The position numbers and the translations under genes are program-made. A DNA stretch of 64,000 nt from positions 62,001 to 126,000 of the IMG/VR virus record IMGVR_UViG_3300027850_000002; one strand, given 5' to 3'. Numbering within the stretch: the first letter of the stretch is position 1; every line of letters begins with the position of its first letter. Shown piece after piece: positions 50,562-58,850 of the stretch. This DNA comes from a virus. The notes under the pieces are model-generated. The model saw only the letters and a program-made list of their open reading frames with translations. It had not been told where the DNA came from and ran no database searches.

Positions 50562-51396
50562 AGTTCACATCACGCGAACTACCGCACTGTTTCCGAGCGC
50601 CGTGTTCGTGCAATGGAACGTGGAATCGGAGGAGAGTGGAGCGTTCTTCGTCGATGTTGCGCGATCCGAGAGTCCCGACGGCCCATGGGAATACATCGCG
50701 ACAGGTCTTCGTGAAGCGTACAACTTCGTCGACGATCAGTTCAACCTGCCTCCAGCAGACCCGCGGAACGCAGGTCGCGAGGGCTTGAACCTGTTCTCGC
50801 TCGCGCGTGCGGTCTACTACCAAATTACAGTGACGCCGCCGTCGGGCTCCGCGAACGCGTTTCACAGCCACGCGGAACCTGTCGAACCTGGACTTGACCG
50901 ACGCACACGTTTGTTCAAACGCAAAATCCTCCACGATCAAGCGGTCGGATACCGACGTCTAAACGGGATCCCACTCATCGTGTTGAAACGTCGTCGCTGG
51001 GGTGACCGTTGTCCGAAATGCTACGACCCCGTGACACGGGAATCGACACTCGAGCACTGCTTGACGTGCTTTGGAACGACGTTCGTCGGAGGCTACTGGA
51101 CTCCGACGCCGATCCGCGGACGTCGTGAAGCAGCGACGGTCGAAACGAACATCACGGCACATGGCGATAGCGACGTGAAGTTCAACGACTTCAATATCCT
51201 TGACTACCCTCTTGTCGAATACAAAGACATCATTGTTGATGTCGTACGGAATGAACGCTACCAAGTTCAACGCGTTCACCCTACAGAACTGAAAAGCGTC
51301 ACGGTACACCAGAAACTAACGACGTCTCTACTCGGTCACAACTCGATTGAATACAAGCTGCTCGTGGACCTGACGGCAACGCCGTCTCTGTACTAA
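50554..51396 (+). CDS. Putative neck/connector protein with zinc knuckle (280 aa)
   Basis: TTG start at 50554 overlapping the previous gene by 8 nt. The N-terminal ~110 residues form a beta-sandwich, fibronectin-III-like domain (FPSAVFVQWNVESEESGAFF, DGPWEYIATGLREAYNFVDD). Then RRLNGIPLIVLKRRRWGDRC with CPKCYDPVTRESTLEHCLTC forms a four-Cys site. The end is beta-rich (EYKDIIVDVVRNERYQVQRV). This arrangement with a zinc ribbon is seen in neck proteins of large myoviruses; assignment is by position and partial resemblance. Confidence 0.6.
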   Translation: MAEVHITRTTALFPSAVFVQWNVESEESGAFFVDVARSESPDGPWEYIATGLREAYNFVDDQFNLPPADPRNAGREGLNLFSLARAVYYQITVTPPSGSANAFHSHAEPVEPGLDRRTRLFKRKILHDQAVGYRRLNGIPLIVLKRRRWGDRCPKCYDPVTRESTLEHCLTCFGTTFVGGYWTPTPIRGRREAATVETNITAHGDSDVKFNDFNILDYPLVEYKDIIVDVVRNERYQVQRVHPTELKSVTVHQKLTTSLLGHNSIEYKLLVDLTATPSLY

Positions 51397-51399
51397 CCC

Positions 51400-52107
51400 A
51401 TGGCCGACAACTATCCCAAGTACGTACCGGACCCGAAGGTAGTACCTTCACCGGAAGAAACGCAGCAAGTCAGCATCCGTCCTGGGTCAAAACTTGCGGT
51501 GTTGGGAGTATTTGTCGAAATCATCCGAAGGCGTTTCGGGCGAGACATCGTGGGGGATGAATTCCAGTGGCGCTGGGACTCAGATATCAAGGTCACAAAG
51601 CTAGCCGTCGAGAGCGCGTTCAACGAAGACAAAACGCACCGGAACTTCCGTCCTGCCGTCTACGTGGATTGTGACGACCAGACGATGGGCCGTGTCGTAC
51701 TCGGAGACCGGGCGGGTCTCAACCTCAAGACCGGGCTTGAAGGCTTCTGGAATCTGCAAACGGTTCCAATCCTGATCGAGTGCGTCACGGGAAAGCGCGC
51801 AGAGAGTGCTGCACTCGGCGACATCATCGGAATTTTCTTGCAGGCCTCGAGTGACCTCATCCAAGGCAAGTTCGGTTTCCACGACATGACGCCTGTTACG
51901 GTTGGACGAACACAGCCAGCGCAGCGCGACAAAGACCAATGGGTGACGTCCGTGACTTTCGTGGTGCAGTACCCGCAGCGTTGGACGAATGCTCCAACGG
52001 CACCGCTGCTGCGAGAGCTGGAGATGGATATCTCCCGTTCCGGTGCAGAATCAGCGACCGAGTTCTTCGAGTCTATCGCCCTGTCTTGGCAGGACGTGCC
52101 CGAGTAG
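51400..52107 (+). CDS. Putative tail completion/neck protein (235 aa)
   Basis: ATG 3 nt after the previous stop. The product is alpha/beta with LAVLGVFVEIIRRRFGRDIV, RNFRPAVYVDCDDQTMGRVV, GLEGFWNLQTVPILIECVTG and WVTSVTFVVQYPQRW. This fits a tail terminator-like fold that caps the tube before head joining. It directly precedes the sheath gene, the usual place for such proteins in myoviruses. Confidence 0.55.
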   Translation: MADNYPKYVPDPKVVPSPEETQQVSIRPGSKLAVLGVFVEIIRRRFGRDIVGDEFQWRWDSDIKVTKLAVESAFNEDKTHRNFRPAVYVDCDDQTMGRVVLGDRAGLNLKTGLEGFWNLQTVPILIECVTGKRAESAALGDIIGIFLQASSDLIQGKFGFHDMTPVTVGRTQPAQRDKDQWVTSVTFVVQYPQRWTNAPTAPLLRELEMDISRSGAESATEFFESIALSWQDVPE

Positions 52108-52139
52108 GGCCCTTCGTCGTGTTTCGTTGCCCAACACCC

Positions 52140-52145
52140 TATAAT
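52140..52145 (+). promoter_or_regulatory. -10 box (TATAAT) before the sheath gene
   Basis: TATAAT in ACACCCTATAATTTCCG, 32 nt before the sheath ATG (52178), which also has CGGAG. This is a leadered version of the late box. An in-frame-less ATG at 52158 lies between them. Confidence 0.6.
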
Positions 52146-52177
52146 TTCCGCAACCCTATGGACTCGGAGAACTGATC

Positions 52178-54571
52178 ATGGCCATCCGACCTGTCGTACT
52201 TGTTTACCAGGACCTGGCCACGCCGACGATTACGCCGACGTCGCCAGACCTGAACTGTTTGGTCGTTGGTCCGGCGTTTTGGATCCAGGACTACTTCCAA
52301 CCCGGCACCACCGACTACGCAGACAAGGCCGATATTCAGGTCACGTCTGCGTACGGTGCGCTGGAAACCAGCCCCGCTGCAGCGTTGCCGACGGGGGCCG
52401 CCGTGATCACGGTGGCATCGCCGCCAAACAACGCGGTGGGAGCGCTACTCGACGGAGACAGCGTCCAGATCTACTTCGACCAGGCCCGTGTTCGCATCGC
52501 GGGCAAAGGCGTCGACGTTGGTGGCGGCGTTCAAGGAACGACCACGGTCCTGACGCCGAACGTGTTCGACACGGCCGAGGGAACTCCGACCACGTTCGCG
52601 ACGCCTGGTCCCGGTCGTGCTCTTCCCGGTGACCGTTTGGTCATCGTGGATGCAGGCGCAGTCGTCATCGCGCGCACCGTGCTCACGGTTGTTACGGACA
52701 CGCAGCTGCTGCTCACGTCGGATGTGACCGGCGGTACGTTCGTGCCCGCGGCGAACCAGAGCTGGTACATCGAGCGCCAGGTCAACGACATCCAGATCAA
52801 CTCGTCGTTCGTTTCCAGCACCGGAAACATCGTGAAGATCGCTGGTGGCGTCACGCTCCCCGTCACCGGCCAGGGCAGCAAGCCCGTGTCGTACGCGGTC
52901 GTGTACGAGGCGTATCGCAGCCTCCAGCAGTCGCTGGTCGATCTCGACACCGTCGAGTCGCTGGTGGACATCGAGTCGAAGATCGGTCGTGTCGACGCGC
53001 GCAACCCACTCGCGACGGGTGCCTTCGTGGCGCTTCAAAACACGACGTCCGTCGTTCAGTTCATCGGTGTCGTGTCGGACGATCTCCAGGGACATGTGTC
53101 CGTGCGAGACCATCTCTCGGCGCGACCCGACGTCTACGCCATCGTTCCGATGACGACGGACATTTCCATCTTCGTGATGTGGAATGTCGACTGTGTCGGT
53201 CTCGCACTGCCCGACAACGTTCGCGGCCGTCCGCAGCGTTTCCGTGTCGTGATCGGTAGCGGCACGCTGCCCGTCACTAAGACGATCATCGAGCCTTCGG
53301 CCACCGGCCAGTCCGTGCAGCTCGCGGCCAGCGCGCCCACGGCAATCACCCGCCTCACGCTGACCGGCACGCTGAGCTTGGTCACGAACGGCGTGATTCC
53401 GGGCGACGTCCTGAGCGTCACCGTCACCAGCGCTGCGGGTGTTGTTGCGCTCGGTCTGTACCCGATCGGTGCCGTCGAAAATGCGACGATCGTCGAGGTC
53501 GACACAACGTCGCCCTTCGCGAGCGCCGGTGTCGCCAACATCAGCGTCACGATCTTCGAAGCGGACGGTGTGACGGTTCGTCTCGCGTCACAGGCACTGG
53601 TCGGCACAGTCACCGCGACGAGCGACGACCTCTATCTGATCCTCAAGGATCCGAGCGGGACGTTCGTCGTGAGCGGTGTTGTAGCCGGTGATCTCATCAA
53701 GATCCCCGTCGACCCGAACGCGGCCATCGACGACAACAGCGTGTTCGTCACCCTTGTGGTGAACAACATCATCAGCGACCAACGCTTGCAGCTCGTAAAT
53801 AACGGGCAGGACTTGTCGACGGCTCAAAATGAGCTGCCGCACGGCGTGAAGCGAACCGGCAGCGCTCTTGTCGGCCTGACGACGATCAACTACCAAGTCG
53901 TGCGTACGCTGTCGAAAAGCCAGCAGGTGACCGAGCTGGTTGCGGTTGCGCAGTCGTTCAACTCCAAGCGCACGATTCTCGTGTGGCCGGATCGTTGTGA
54001 TGTCGCAGGCGTGACCGGCGGCAACAACCAGCCGGGCTACTACCTCGCAGCGGCAGTTGGCGGCATGACTGCAGGTCTGCCGTCGCAGCAGGGGTTCACG
54101 AACCTCGGCATCGCCGGCGTCAGTCAGATCTTCAACTCAAACACGTACTTCACGGACACCCAGCTCACTGACATCTCGAACGGCGGTTGGTACGTGTTCG
54201 CGCAGCAGACGACGACGTCGTTGCCGTACACCATCCACCAGCTCACGACGGATCCTTCGACGCTCGAGTCGGGCGAATTCTCGGTCGTCAAGAACTTCGA
54301 CTTCGTGTCGCTGTTCTTCGTCGACATCGTCGAGGACTTCCTCGGTCAGTACAACGTCACGGTCGACACGCTGACGTTGCTCGGCGCCGCGCTCAACACG
54401 GGAGCGCAGCTTCTCTTGCTGCGTACCGTTGCGAAGATCGGCGCACCGCTGACCTCGTTCACGCTCACCGGCATCAACGTCTCGCCGGCGTCGGCAGACC
54501 GTGTGCTCGTGTACTGCGCAATCGGTCTACCGAAGCCGCTCAACGTCATCGAACTCCACCTGGTGGCATAA
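52178..54571 (+). CDS. Tail sheath protein
   Basis: 797 residues; CGGAG before the ATG. The start RPVVLVYQDLATPTITPTSP with LNCLVVGPAFWIQDYF is typical of contractile sheath N-termini. The beta-rich middle carries insert domains (VTSAAGVVALGLYPIGAVEN). The conserved C-terminal domain shows KRTILVWPDRCDVAGVTGGN, QPGYYLAAAVGGMTAGLPSQ, GWYVFAQQTTTSLPYTIHQL and FSVVKNFDFVSLFFVDIVED. Subunits polymerise around the tube and contract on infection. It proves a myovirus tail. Confidence 0.92.
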   Translation: MAIRPVVLVYQDLATPTITPTSPDLNCLVVGPAFWIQDYFQPGTTDYADKADIQVTSAYGALETSPAAALPTGAAVITVASPPNNAVGALLDGDSVQIYFDQARVRIAGKGVDVGGGVQGTTTVLTPNVFDTAEGTPTTFATPGPGRALPGDRLVIVDAGAVVIARTVLTVVTDTQLLLTSDVTGGTFVPAANQSWYIERQVNDIQINSSFVSSTGNIVKIAGGVTLPVTGQGSKPVSYAVVYEAYRSLQQSLVDLDTVESLVDIESKIGRVDARNPLATGAFVALQNTTSVVQFIGVVSDDLQGHVSVRDHLSARPDVYAIVPMTTDISIFVMWNVDCVGLALPDNVRGRPQRFRVVIGSGTLPVTKTIIEPSATGQSVQLAASAPTAITRLTLTGTLSLVTNGVIPGDVLSVTVTSAAGVVALGLYPIGAVENATIVEVDTTSPFASAGVANISVTIFEADGVTVRLASQALVGTVTATSDDLYLILKDPSGTFVVSGVVAGDLIKIPVDPNAAIDDNSVFVTLVVNNIISDQRLQLVNNGQDLSTAQNELPHGVKRTGSALVGLTTINYQVVRTLSKSQQVTELVAVAQSFNSKRTILVWPDRCDVAGVTGGNNQPGYYLAAAVGGMTAGLPSQQGFTNLGIAGVSQIFNSNTYFTDTQLTDISNGGWYVFAQQTTTSLPYTIHQLTTDPSTLESGEFSVVKNFDFVSLFFVDIVEDFLGQYNVTVDTLTLLGAALNTGAQLLLLRTVAKIGAPLTSFTLTGINVSPASADRVLVYCAIGLPKPLNVIELHLVA

Positions 54572-54573
54572 CC

Positions 54574-55026
54574 GTGTCGGACTCCTTTTTCGACAAGTTC
54601 ATCGCTGACCTCGTGAAAGGTGCCAACACCAACTCGAGGGAGAATGGCGGGCCCGGCGTGAACATCATCGTGGCGCGCGAAAACCACGGATGTGAAGAGA
54701 AACTCGCGAGCGAGAAGCTTGGAACGATCGCAGACGCCTATGCCAACGGTGCAACGGCAGCTGCTGCGGCGTTCGGAGTCAAGGAAGCGTTTCTCCCGGC
54801 GCTCCTTCCGCTCGCTGGTTCTCTGCTTGGAGGCACTGCGCTCCGTGCCGGTGCGGGCGCCGTCGCCAAAGGGGCGATGGGTCGCGGTGCAGCCGGTCTT
54901 GCTTCCAAGGTGGTGCCGAAGATGACGGGCGGCATCGGTGGCGCAGCCACGGACATGGCAGGTTCGATGGTAGGCGGTGCCATCGGCAACAAGCTCGCGC
55001 CGCAGCCGCAGCAGCAGCCGCAATAG
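54574..55026 (+). CDS. Gly-rich protein with an internal module copy (150 aa)
   Basis: GTG start 2 nt after the sheath stop. Residues ~51-67 contain the module DAYANGATAAAAAFGVK. Directly after it come LPALLPLAGSLLGGTALRAG and GAGAVAKGAMGRGAAGLASK, then GGAATDMAGSMVGGAIGNKL, a long glycine-zipper region, and a Pro/Gln end. It unites the two recurring features of this genome in one protein. Function unknown; a virion membrane-active protein is suspected. Confidence 0.7.
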   Translation: MSDSFFDKFIADLVKGANTNSRENGGPGVNIIVARENHGCEEKLASEKLGTIADAYANGATAAAAAFGVKEAFLPALLPLAGSLLGGTALRAGAGAVAKGAMGRGAAGLASKVVPKMTGGIGGAATDMAGSMVGGAIGNKLAPQPQQQPQ

Positions 55027-55034
55027 ATGAACTG

Positions 55035-55634
55035 ATGAGCGTCGAACGTTTCAAGATCAAGACCGCAAGCTTCGCTTCCGTGTTCCCGTCAGTGGCGGGA
55101 CCTGCGGTAGGCGGCTTTGTGGGCTATGGCCTGGGACGTCGATACGGCAACCCAGAACTGGGTGCGTTGCTCGGCACGCTCACCATGGGCACTGCAGGCA
55201 AGCTTCTCGGCGAGAAGGTCCAGCAGGCAGAGGCGCAGGCACAGGCGGTTCCGCCAGGTGCGCCCTTCGATCTCGACGCTACGTCCCAAGACATTCCGGC
55301 GTGGGCGCTGCAGGGTGCGCACCTACTACAGCCACAGATAAAGCAGTCTGGGCACTTCGACGACATCGTAGGCAGCGACATGATGGGCGCCGCATGGCCG
55401 GTCGTCGAAGGTGTTCGCGAACACCAGCCGGCAGGGCAAATCGCGAAAAATGTTGCTGGTCAGGGTCTCGGAACTTTGGGCGGCGGACTGGTCGGACACG
55501 GACTCGGTGCACTCATCAACAATGCCGCGGGACACCAGGTCCCCGGTATTCTCGGCGTTCCTCTTTCAACCCTGTTAACTGGTCTTGGCGCTACAATCGG
55601 TAACGTCAAGGGCCTCGATTTCGCACGCAAGTAA
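55035..55634 (+). CDS. Gly-rich hydrophobic protein (199 aa)
   Basis: Two glycine-rich hydrophobic regions, VAGPAVGGFVGYGLGRRYGN with LGALLGTLTMGTAGKLLG near the N-terminus and LGTLGGGLVGHGLGALINNA with PLSTLLTGLGATIGN near the C-terminus, flank a polar middle (PFDLDATSQDIPAWALQGAH). Looks like a membrane-inserting or pore-forming virion protein. TACAAT at 55592-55597 inside its end may be a promoter for the tube gene. Confidence 0.68.
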   Translation: MSVERFKIKTASFASVFPSVAGPAVGGFVGYGLGRRYGNPELGALLGTLTMGTAGKLLGEKVQQAEAQAQAVPPGAPFDLDATSQDIPAWALQGAHLLQPQIKQSGHFDDIVGSDMMGAAWPVVEGVREHQPAGQIAKNVAGQGLGTLGGGLVGHGLGALINNAAGHQVPGILGVPLSTLLTGLGATIGNVKGLDFARK

Positions 55635-55643
55635 GGAGCAACC

Positions 55644-56414
55644 ATGGCGCTCGGTGTAGTCAAAGGTTTCGATACCTGGTCCTTCCAGGAAAGCTACGTC
55701 GAGCGCGTGATGGACAACGCTGCGTACACCGCAGCGCATCCTGACGACACGCTCGTTCTCGCAGGGCCTGCGCGAAAGCAGAACCTGTCGCAGGGTTTTG
55801 CCAACCTCCTCGCAATCGGCATGCTGCAGGCGGTCAACTTCACCCAGACCAAGCCGACACAGCCGATGATGGCGATCGGTTCAGGCCGCTCGTTCTACGT
55901 CAGCGGTAAGGCGCAGACACAGTGGACGATGGGTCGCCTGTTCGTGAACGGACGCAACCTACTTCGCGTGCTCTCGCACAACGCGGTCGCCAGCGGCATC
56001 GACGTGTCACAGTTTGACGACATTGCGGCCGAGTCAGATCCGCAGAGCAAGAAGTACTTCATCAACCTCGACTCCGAGCTGTTCCTCATTCCGTTCGGGA
56101 TGGGAGCGGTGTTCCGGGACAAGACGCACGGCTTCTGCGGCGGGTTCTACGCTGAGCTGTCGATGATCACGTCGTACGCGATCGGCTGGAACGCGGGTCA
56201 GAACCTGGTGCTCGAGAACGTCTCGGGTATGTCGGATCGGTTGCTTCCGTTCGGACACAACGCGACGCCGCCGGGTCTTCGACCGCACGCACAGGGCGGT
56301 ATCGGTGTTCGTGCATCCAGCATCGATGCGGTGCTTGGATTCATTGATGACAACAACACCGGTGACAATCAGTCGAATGCGCCAGGGGACACGATCCCCA
56401 ACGAAAACGTCTAA
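55644..56414 (+). CDS. Tail tube protein
   Basis: 256 residues; AAGGAG before the ATG. The compact beta-rich sequence starts VVKGFDTWSFQESYVERVMD and continues with MMAIGSGRSFYVSGKAQTQW, TMGRLFVNGRNLLRVLSHNA and FINLDSELFLIPFGMGAVFR, resembling tube proteins of large myoviruses. Located shortly after the sheath, the usual order. It stacks as hexamers to form the DNA channel. Assignment combines position and style, not a strict motif. Confidence 0.68.
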   Translation: MALGVVKGFDTWSFQESYVERVMDNAAYTAAHPDDTLVLAGPARKQNLSQGFANLLAIGMLQAVNFTQTKPTQPMMAIGSGRSFYVSGKAQTQWTMGRLFVNGRNLLRVLSHNAVASGIDVSQFDDIAAESDPQSKKYFINLDSELFLIPFGMGAVFRDKTHGFCGGFYAELSMITSYAIGWNAGQNLVLENVSGMSDRLLPFGHNATPPGLRPHAQGGIGVRASSIDAVLGFIDDNNTGDNQSNAPGDTIPNENV

Positions 56415-56680
56415 TGCGCTACTCCCGTGAATGGTTTTTCCTCGTCATCGCTGTGCTCTGTATGGGTGCGGACAGTGCGAGCACAAACACGGACATCGCG
56501 GGGTTGCTCAGGGAGTTCGGATTTCCAATCTTCGTTAGCCTCTGGTTCATGTGGCGTGTCGAGAAACGTATGGACCGTTTCACCGATACGATCCAAAACC
56601 TGCTCACGGCAGTCACCGTCATGGCGAAAACCATTGACGGCCTGCCGCCCCGAGCATCAACACACCAGCCGCATCCGTAA
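56414..56680 (+). CDS. Small membrane protein (88 aa), holin-like
   Basis: ATG overlaps the tube stop (TAATG). It has a signal-like hydrophobic start (EWFFLVIAVLCMGADSAS) and a second segment (EFGFPIFVSLWFMWRVEKRM), then an amphipathic helix (FTDTIQNLLTAVTVMAKTID) and a Pro-rich end. The layout resembles BhlA/UviB-type small holin or bacteriocin-related proteins. Another holin candidate lies at 60899. Confidence 0.6.
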   Translation: MRYSREWFFLVIAVLCMGADSASTNTDIAGLLREFGFPIFVSLWFMWRVEKRMDRFTDTIQNLLTAVTVMAKTIDGLPPRASTHQPHP

Positions 56681-56689
56681 GGGAACTCC

Positions 56690-56923
56690 ATGTCTTGGAT
56701 CATGACAGGCGTTCTGGCGTTCGTGGTGGGGGTGATTGTGTGGGCGGAGATTCGTTGCGGTCGTCGCAACAAGATCTTCCAAGCAATGATCGACCCCGAG
56801 ATCGACACGCTCAAGACCAACGCCATTTCCAAGTATCGTGAACGGTTTGGCAAGGACCCCACGGGCCCGTACCTGATCGTCAGCGAACCTCGCGCACGCG
56901 ACGGGCTCGAAAAACGGTCATGA
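56690..56923 (+). CDS. Small single-pass membrane protein (77 aa)
   Basis: AAGGGAACTCC precedes the ATG. The N-terminal helix SWIMTGVLAFVVGVIVWAEI is followed by a basic charged cytoplasmic-type domain (RCGRRNKIFQAMIDPEIDTL). Its stop overlaps the next ATG (TCATGACC). Function unknown; one of three adjacent membrane proteins. Confidence 0.65.
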   Translation: MSWIMTGVLAFVVGVIVWAEIRCGRRNKIFQAMIDPEIDTLKTNAISKYRERFGKDPTGPYLIVSEPRARDGLEKRS

Positions 56924-57270
56924 CCATCGCGCTCGTCGTCGCTTCAATCGTGCTCGCGATTGCGTGGCTCCCGCTCGCCGTTCGCTTCCTGCGCGGTTGG
57001 CGAAACCGTAAGAACCCCGTCAGCCTCGCCATCTGCGCAGCGCTCTGTTTGTTCGCGTACTCGAACATCATGTTCGCGCTTGTGCTCATCGACGGTGCGT
57101 CACTGCGATTTCTCGCTGTTGCGACCCACACGTTTGAACTCGTCGTCTTGGCCAACTTCTACGTCGCGTTCAAATGGTCTGCGAAAAAGTTTCCAGACGC
57201 GCGCACTAGCAAGCCGCCCGAGTACACCGTGCCGCCAATGAACACGTCGAACACCTCGCGCGAGGCGTGA
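56920..57270 (+). CDS. Multi-pass membrane protein (116 aa)
   Basis: ATG overlaps the previous TGA. Predicted transmembrane segments are IALVVASIVLAIAWLPLAVR, VSLAICAALCLFAYSNIMFA plus LVLIDGASLRFLAVATHTFE, and LVVLANFYVAFKW, followed by a polar Pro/Thr-rich C-terminus. Possibly part of a lysis or superinfection function with its two neighbours; unassigned. Confidence 0.65.
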   Translation: MTIALVVASIVLAIAWLPLAVRFLRGWRNRKNPVSLAICAALCLFAYSNIMFALVLIDGASLRFLAVATHTFELVVLANFYVAFKWSAKKFPDARTSKPPEYTVPPMNTSNTSREA

Positions 57271-57282
57271 TACGGTCGGGTC

Positions 57283-58689
57283 GTGAAGGACCCTCTAAGC
57301 GCACAACGTGGCGCCGCCAACCGCGGCGCTGCAGGTCTAGGACGTGTCGGTAAGGGGAACTGGGAGTTGGGGGTAGTTGTCGCCTACAACTCAGCGACTC
57401 ATACGTCCATCGTGCGTACGCACAGTGGACGCCCTCTCCATGACGTGCCGCAGATCAAAGCGAGCGCGAGTGGCTTCGACCACATTCCCACAGGAACAAC
57501 CGTTGTGATCTCGTGGGACCTCGGCATTCCAGCAATCGTTGGATGTATGGACATGCCGCGCTCTCCCCAGCCGGCGACGCAATCTCCCACGCTCACGGGC
57601 GTCGAGGGAGTTGGAAACGCAGACCCAACCCAGCTGACGCAGGGTTCGAACAACTACAAACCGACGAACGCACCCACCGACATGGGACAGGGTGACTGGG
57701 CCCAAGTAGGCACGATGGGCAACCACGTTGCCGTGCTCGAGGGCGGCGTCTCGCTCTTGGGCAGCCCCTCCGCACACCTGCAGTCGCTGGGGACGTCTGG
57801 AACGATGCGAACCATCGCGCGACGCATCCAACAGTTCTCGGACTTCGGTCAAATGCGAATCGAGAACGACCAAGGCAAGACGTCGTTCATCCTTCGCGCG
57901 GGGTCCAACCAGACAACACAAACGGGGCAAGACGAACAGCACTGGACCATTCGATTGGACCTAGGCGCCACCGGCGACATGTTCGACTTCCGAATCCTTG
58001 AGCCCGAAGGTGCTGTGCTGTTCCGCCTCCACGCGGGCGCGGATGGACGTGTTCAGATCTTCGGCGAAGGCGGTGTCGATCTATCGTCGGGAGCGAGTGG
58101 GACCGGTCAAATGCGTCACGACATCGCAGGAGCCCGCGCGACTACCGTAGCCGGCGATGACACCCACGTCGTGGATGGGGCTTCTGACACCGTCGTTGCT
58201 GCGTCCGCAACCTACGCCATCGGACGGGACATAACACGTTCGGTAGGACGCAACGCAACGGAGTTCATCGGAGGGGGCCGAGATGTTGGCGTGAGCGGCG
58301 ATGAAACGCTCGCAACCGCCGGTGATCGATCTACCAAAGTAGGTGGTAACGATAAGACCGATGTCACAGGAAACTCGACCATCAAGGCGATACGGGTAAA
58401 CACGATCGACGGTGTTCAGGTCAAGCTCGGTTCGAACGCGGTGCAACCCGTCACCCGGAGCCTGGATTTTGGATCGAAGGTGCTAGCGCCTATCAGCGCA
58501 GCAGCGACCACGCTACTCGCGGGGGCAGCCGCCGCCACGGTCATCGGTTCGGCGCTCCCCGGCCCGCCCGTGACCACTCCGTTGGCGCTCGCCGCACTGA
58601 ATGCAGCAGTATCGAGCTTTGCATCCGCGGTGATCTCAGCCATCGCTGCATTCCCAGGAACCCTCTCCACGAAAGTGAAGACGGAGTAA
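57283..58689 (+). CDS. Baseplate central spike protein (gp5/VgrG-like)
   Basis: 468 residues, GTG start. The N-terminal OB-fold domain reads LGVVVAYNSATHTSIVRTHS and IPTGTTVVISWDLGIPAIVG, as in gp5/gpV spikes. A beta-domain follows (EQHWTIRLDLGATGDMFDF). Then a run of short G-x-x-T-x-x-V-like beta-helix repeats (HDIAGARATTVAGDDTHVVD, EFIGGGRDVGVSGDETLATA, DRSTKVGGNDKTDVTG) forms the needle. The C-terminus is a long Ala/Thr-rich hydrophobic helix (AAATTLLAGAAAATVIGSAL), unusual for a spike tip. No lysozyme domain is present. It should puncture the envelope. Confidence 0.8.
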   Translation: MKDPLSAQRGAANRGAAGLGRVGKGNWELGVVVAYNSATHTSIVRTHSGRPLHDVPQIKASASGFDHIPTGTTVVISWDLGIPAIVGCMDMPRSPQPATQSPTLTGVEGVGNADPTQLTQGSNNYKPTNAPTDMGQGDWAQVGTMGNHVAVLEGGVSLLGSPSAHLQSLGTSGTMRTIARRIQQFSDFGQMRIENDQGKTSFILRAGSNQTTQTGQDEQHWTIRLDLGATGDMFDFRILEPEGAVLFRLHAGADGRVQIFGEGGVDLSSGASGTGQMRHDIAGARATTVAGDDTHVVDGASDTVVAASATYAIGRDITRSVGRNATEFIGGGRDVGVSGDETLATAGDRSTKVGGNDKTDVTGNSTIKAIRVNTIDGVQVKLGSNAVQPVTRSLDFGSKVLAPISAAATTLLAGAAAATVIGSALPGPPVTTPLALAALNAAVSSFASAVISAIAAFPGTLSTKVKTE

Positions 58690-58691
58690 GC

Positions 58692-58850
58692 ATGGCTGAA
58701 GACCCCAAATGGGACGGTACACCTGCGTTAGGCGTCATCCTTGCGCGGATGGCTGAACTCTACGCACGCGTGGTTCAAGTAGAACTCGCGCAGCAAAAAA
58801 AGAACGCGGACCGCGTCGCTGCAATGTTCACAGAGAGCCCGTCCAAATGA
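58692..58850 (+). CDS. Small hypothetical protein (52 aa)
   Basis: ATG 2 nt after the spike stop; its TGA overlaps the next ATG (ATGA). Helical: WDGTPALGVILARMAELYAR then VVQVELAQQKKNADRVAAM. It could be a small baseplate chaperone or adaptor; unassigned. Confidence 0.6.
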   Translation: MAEDPKWDGTPALGVILARMAELYARVVQVELAQQKKNADRVAAMFTESPSK

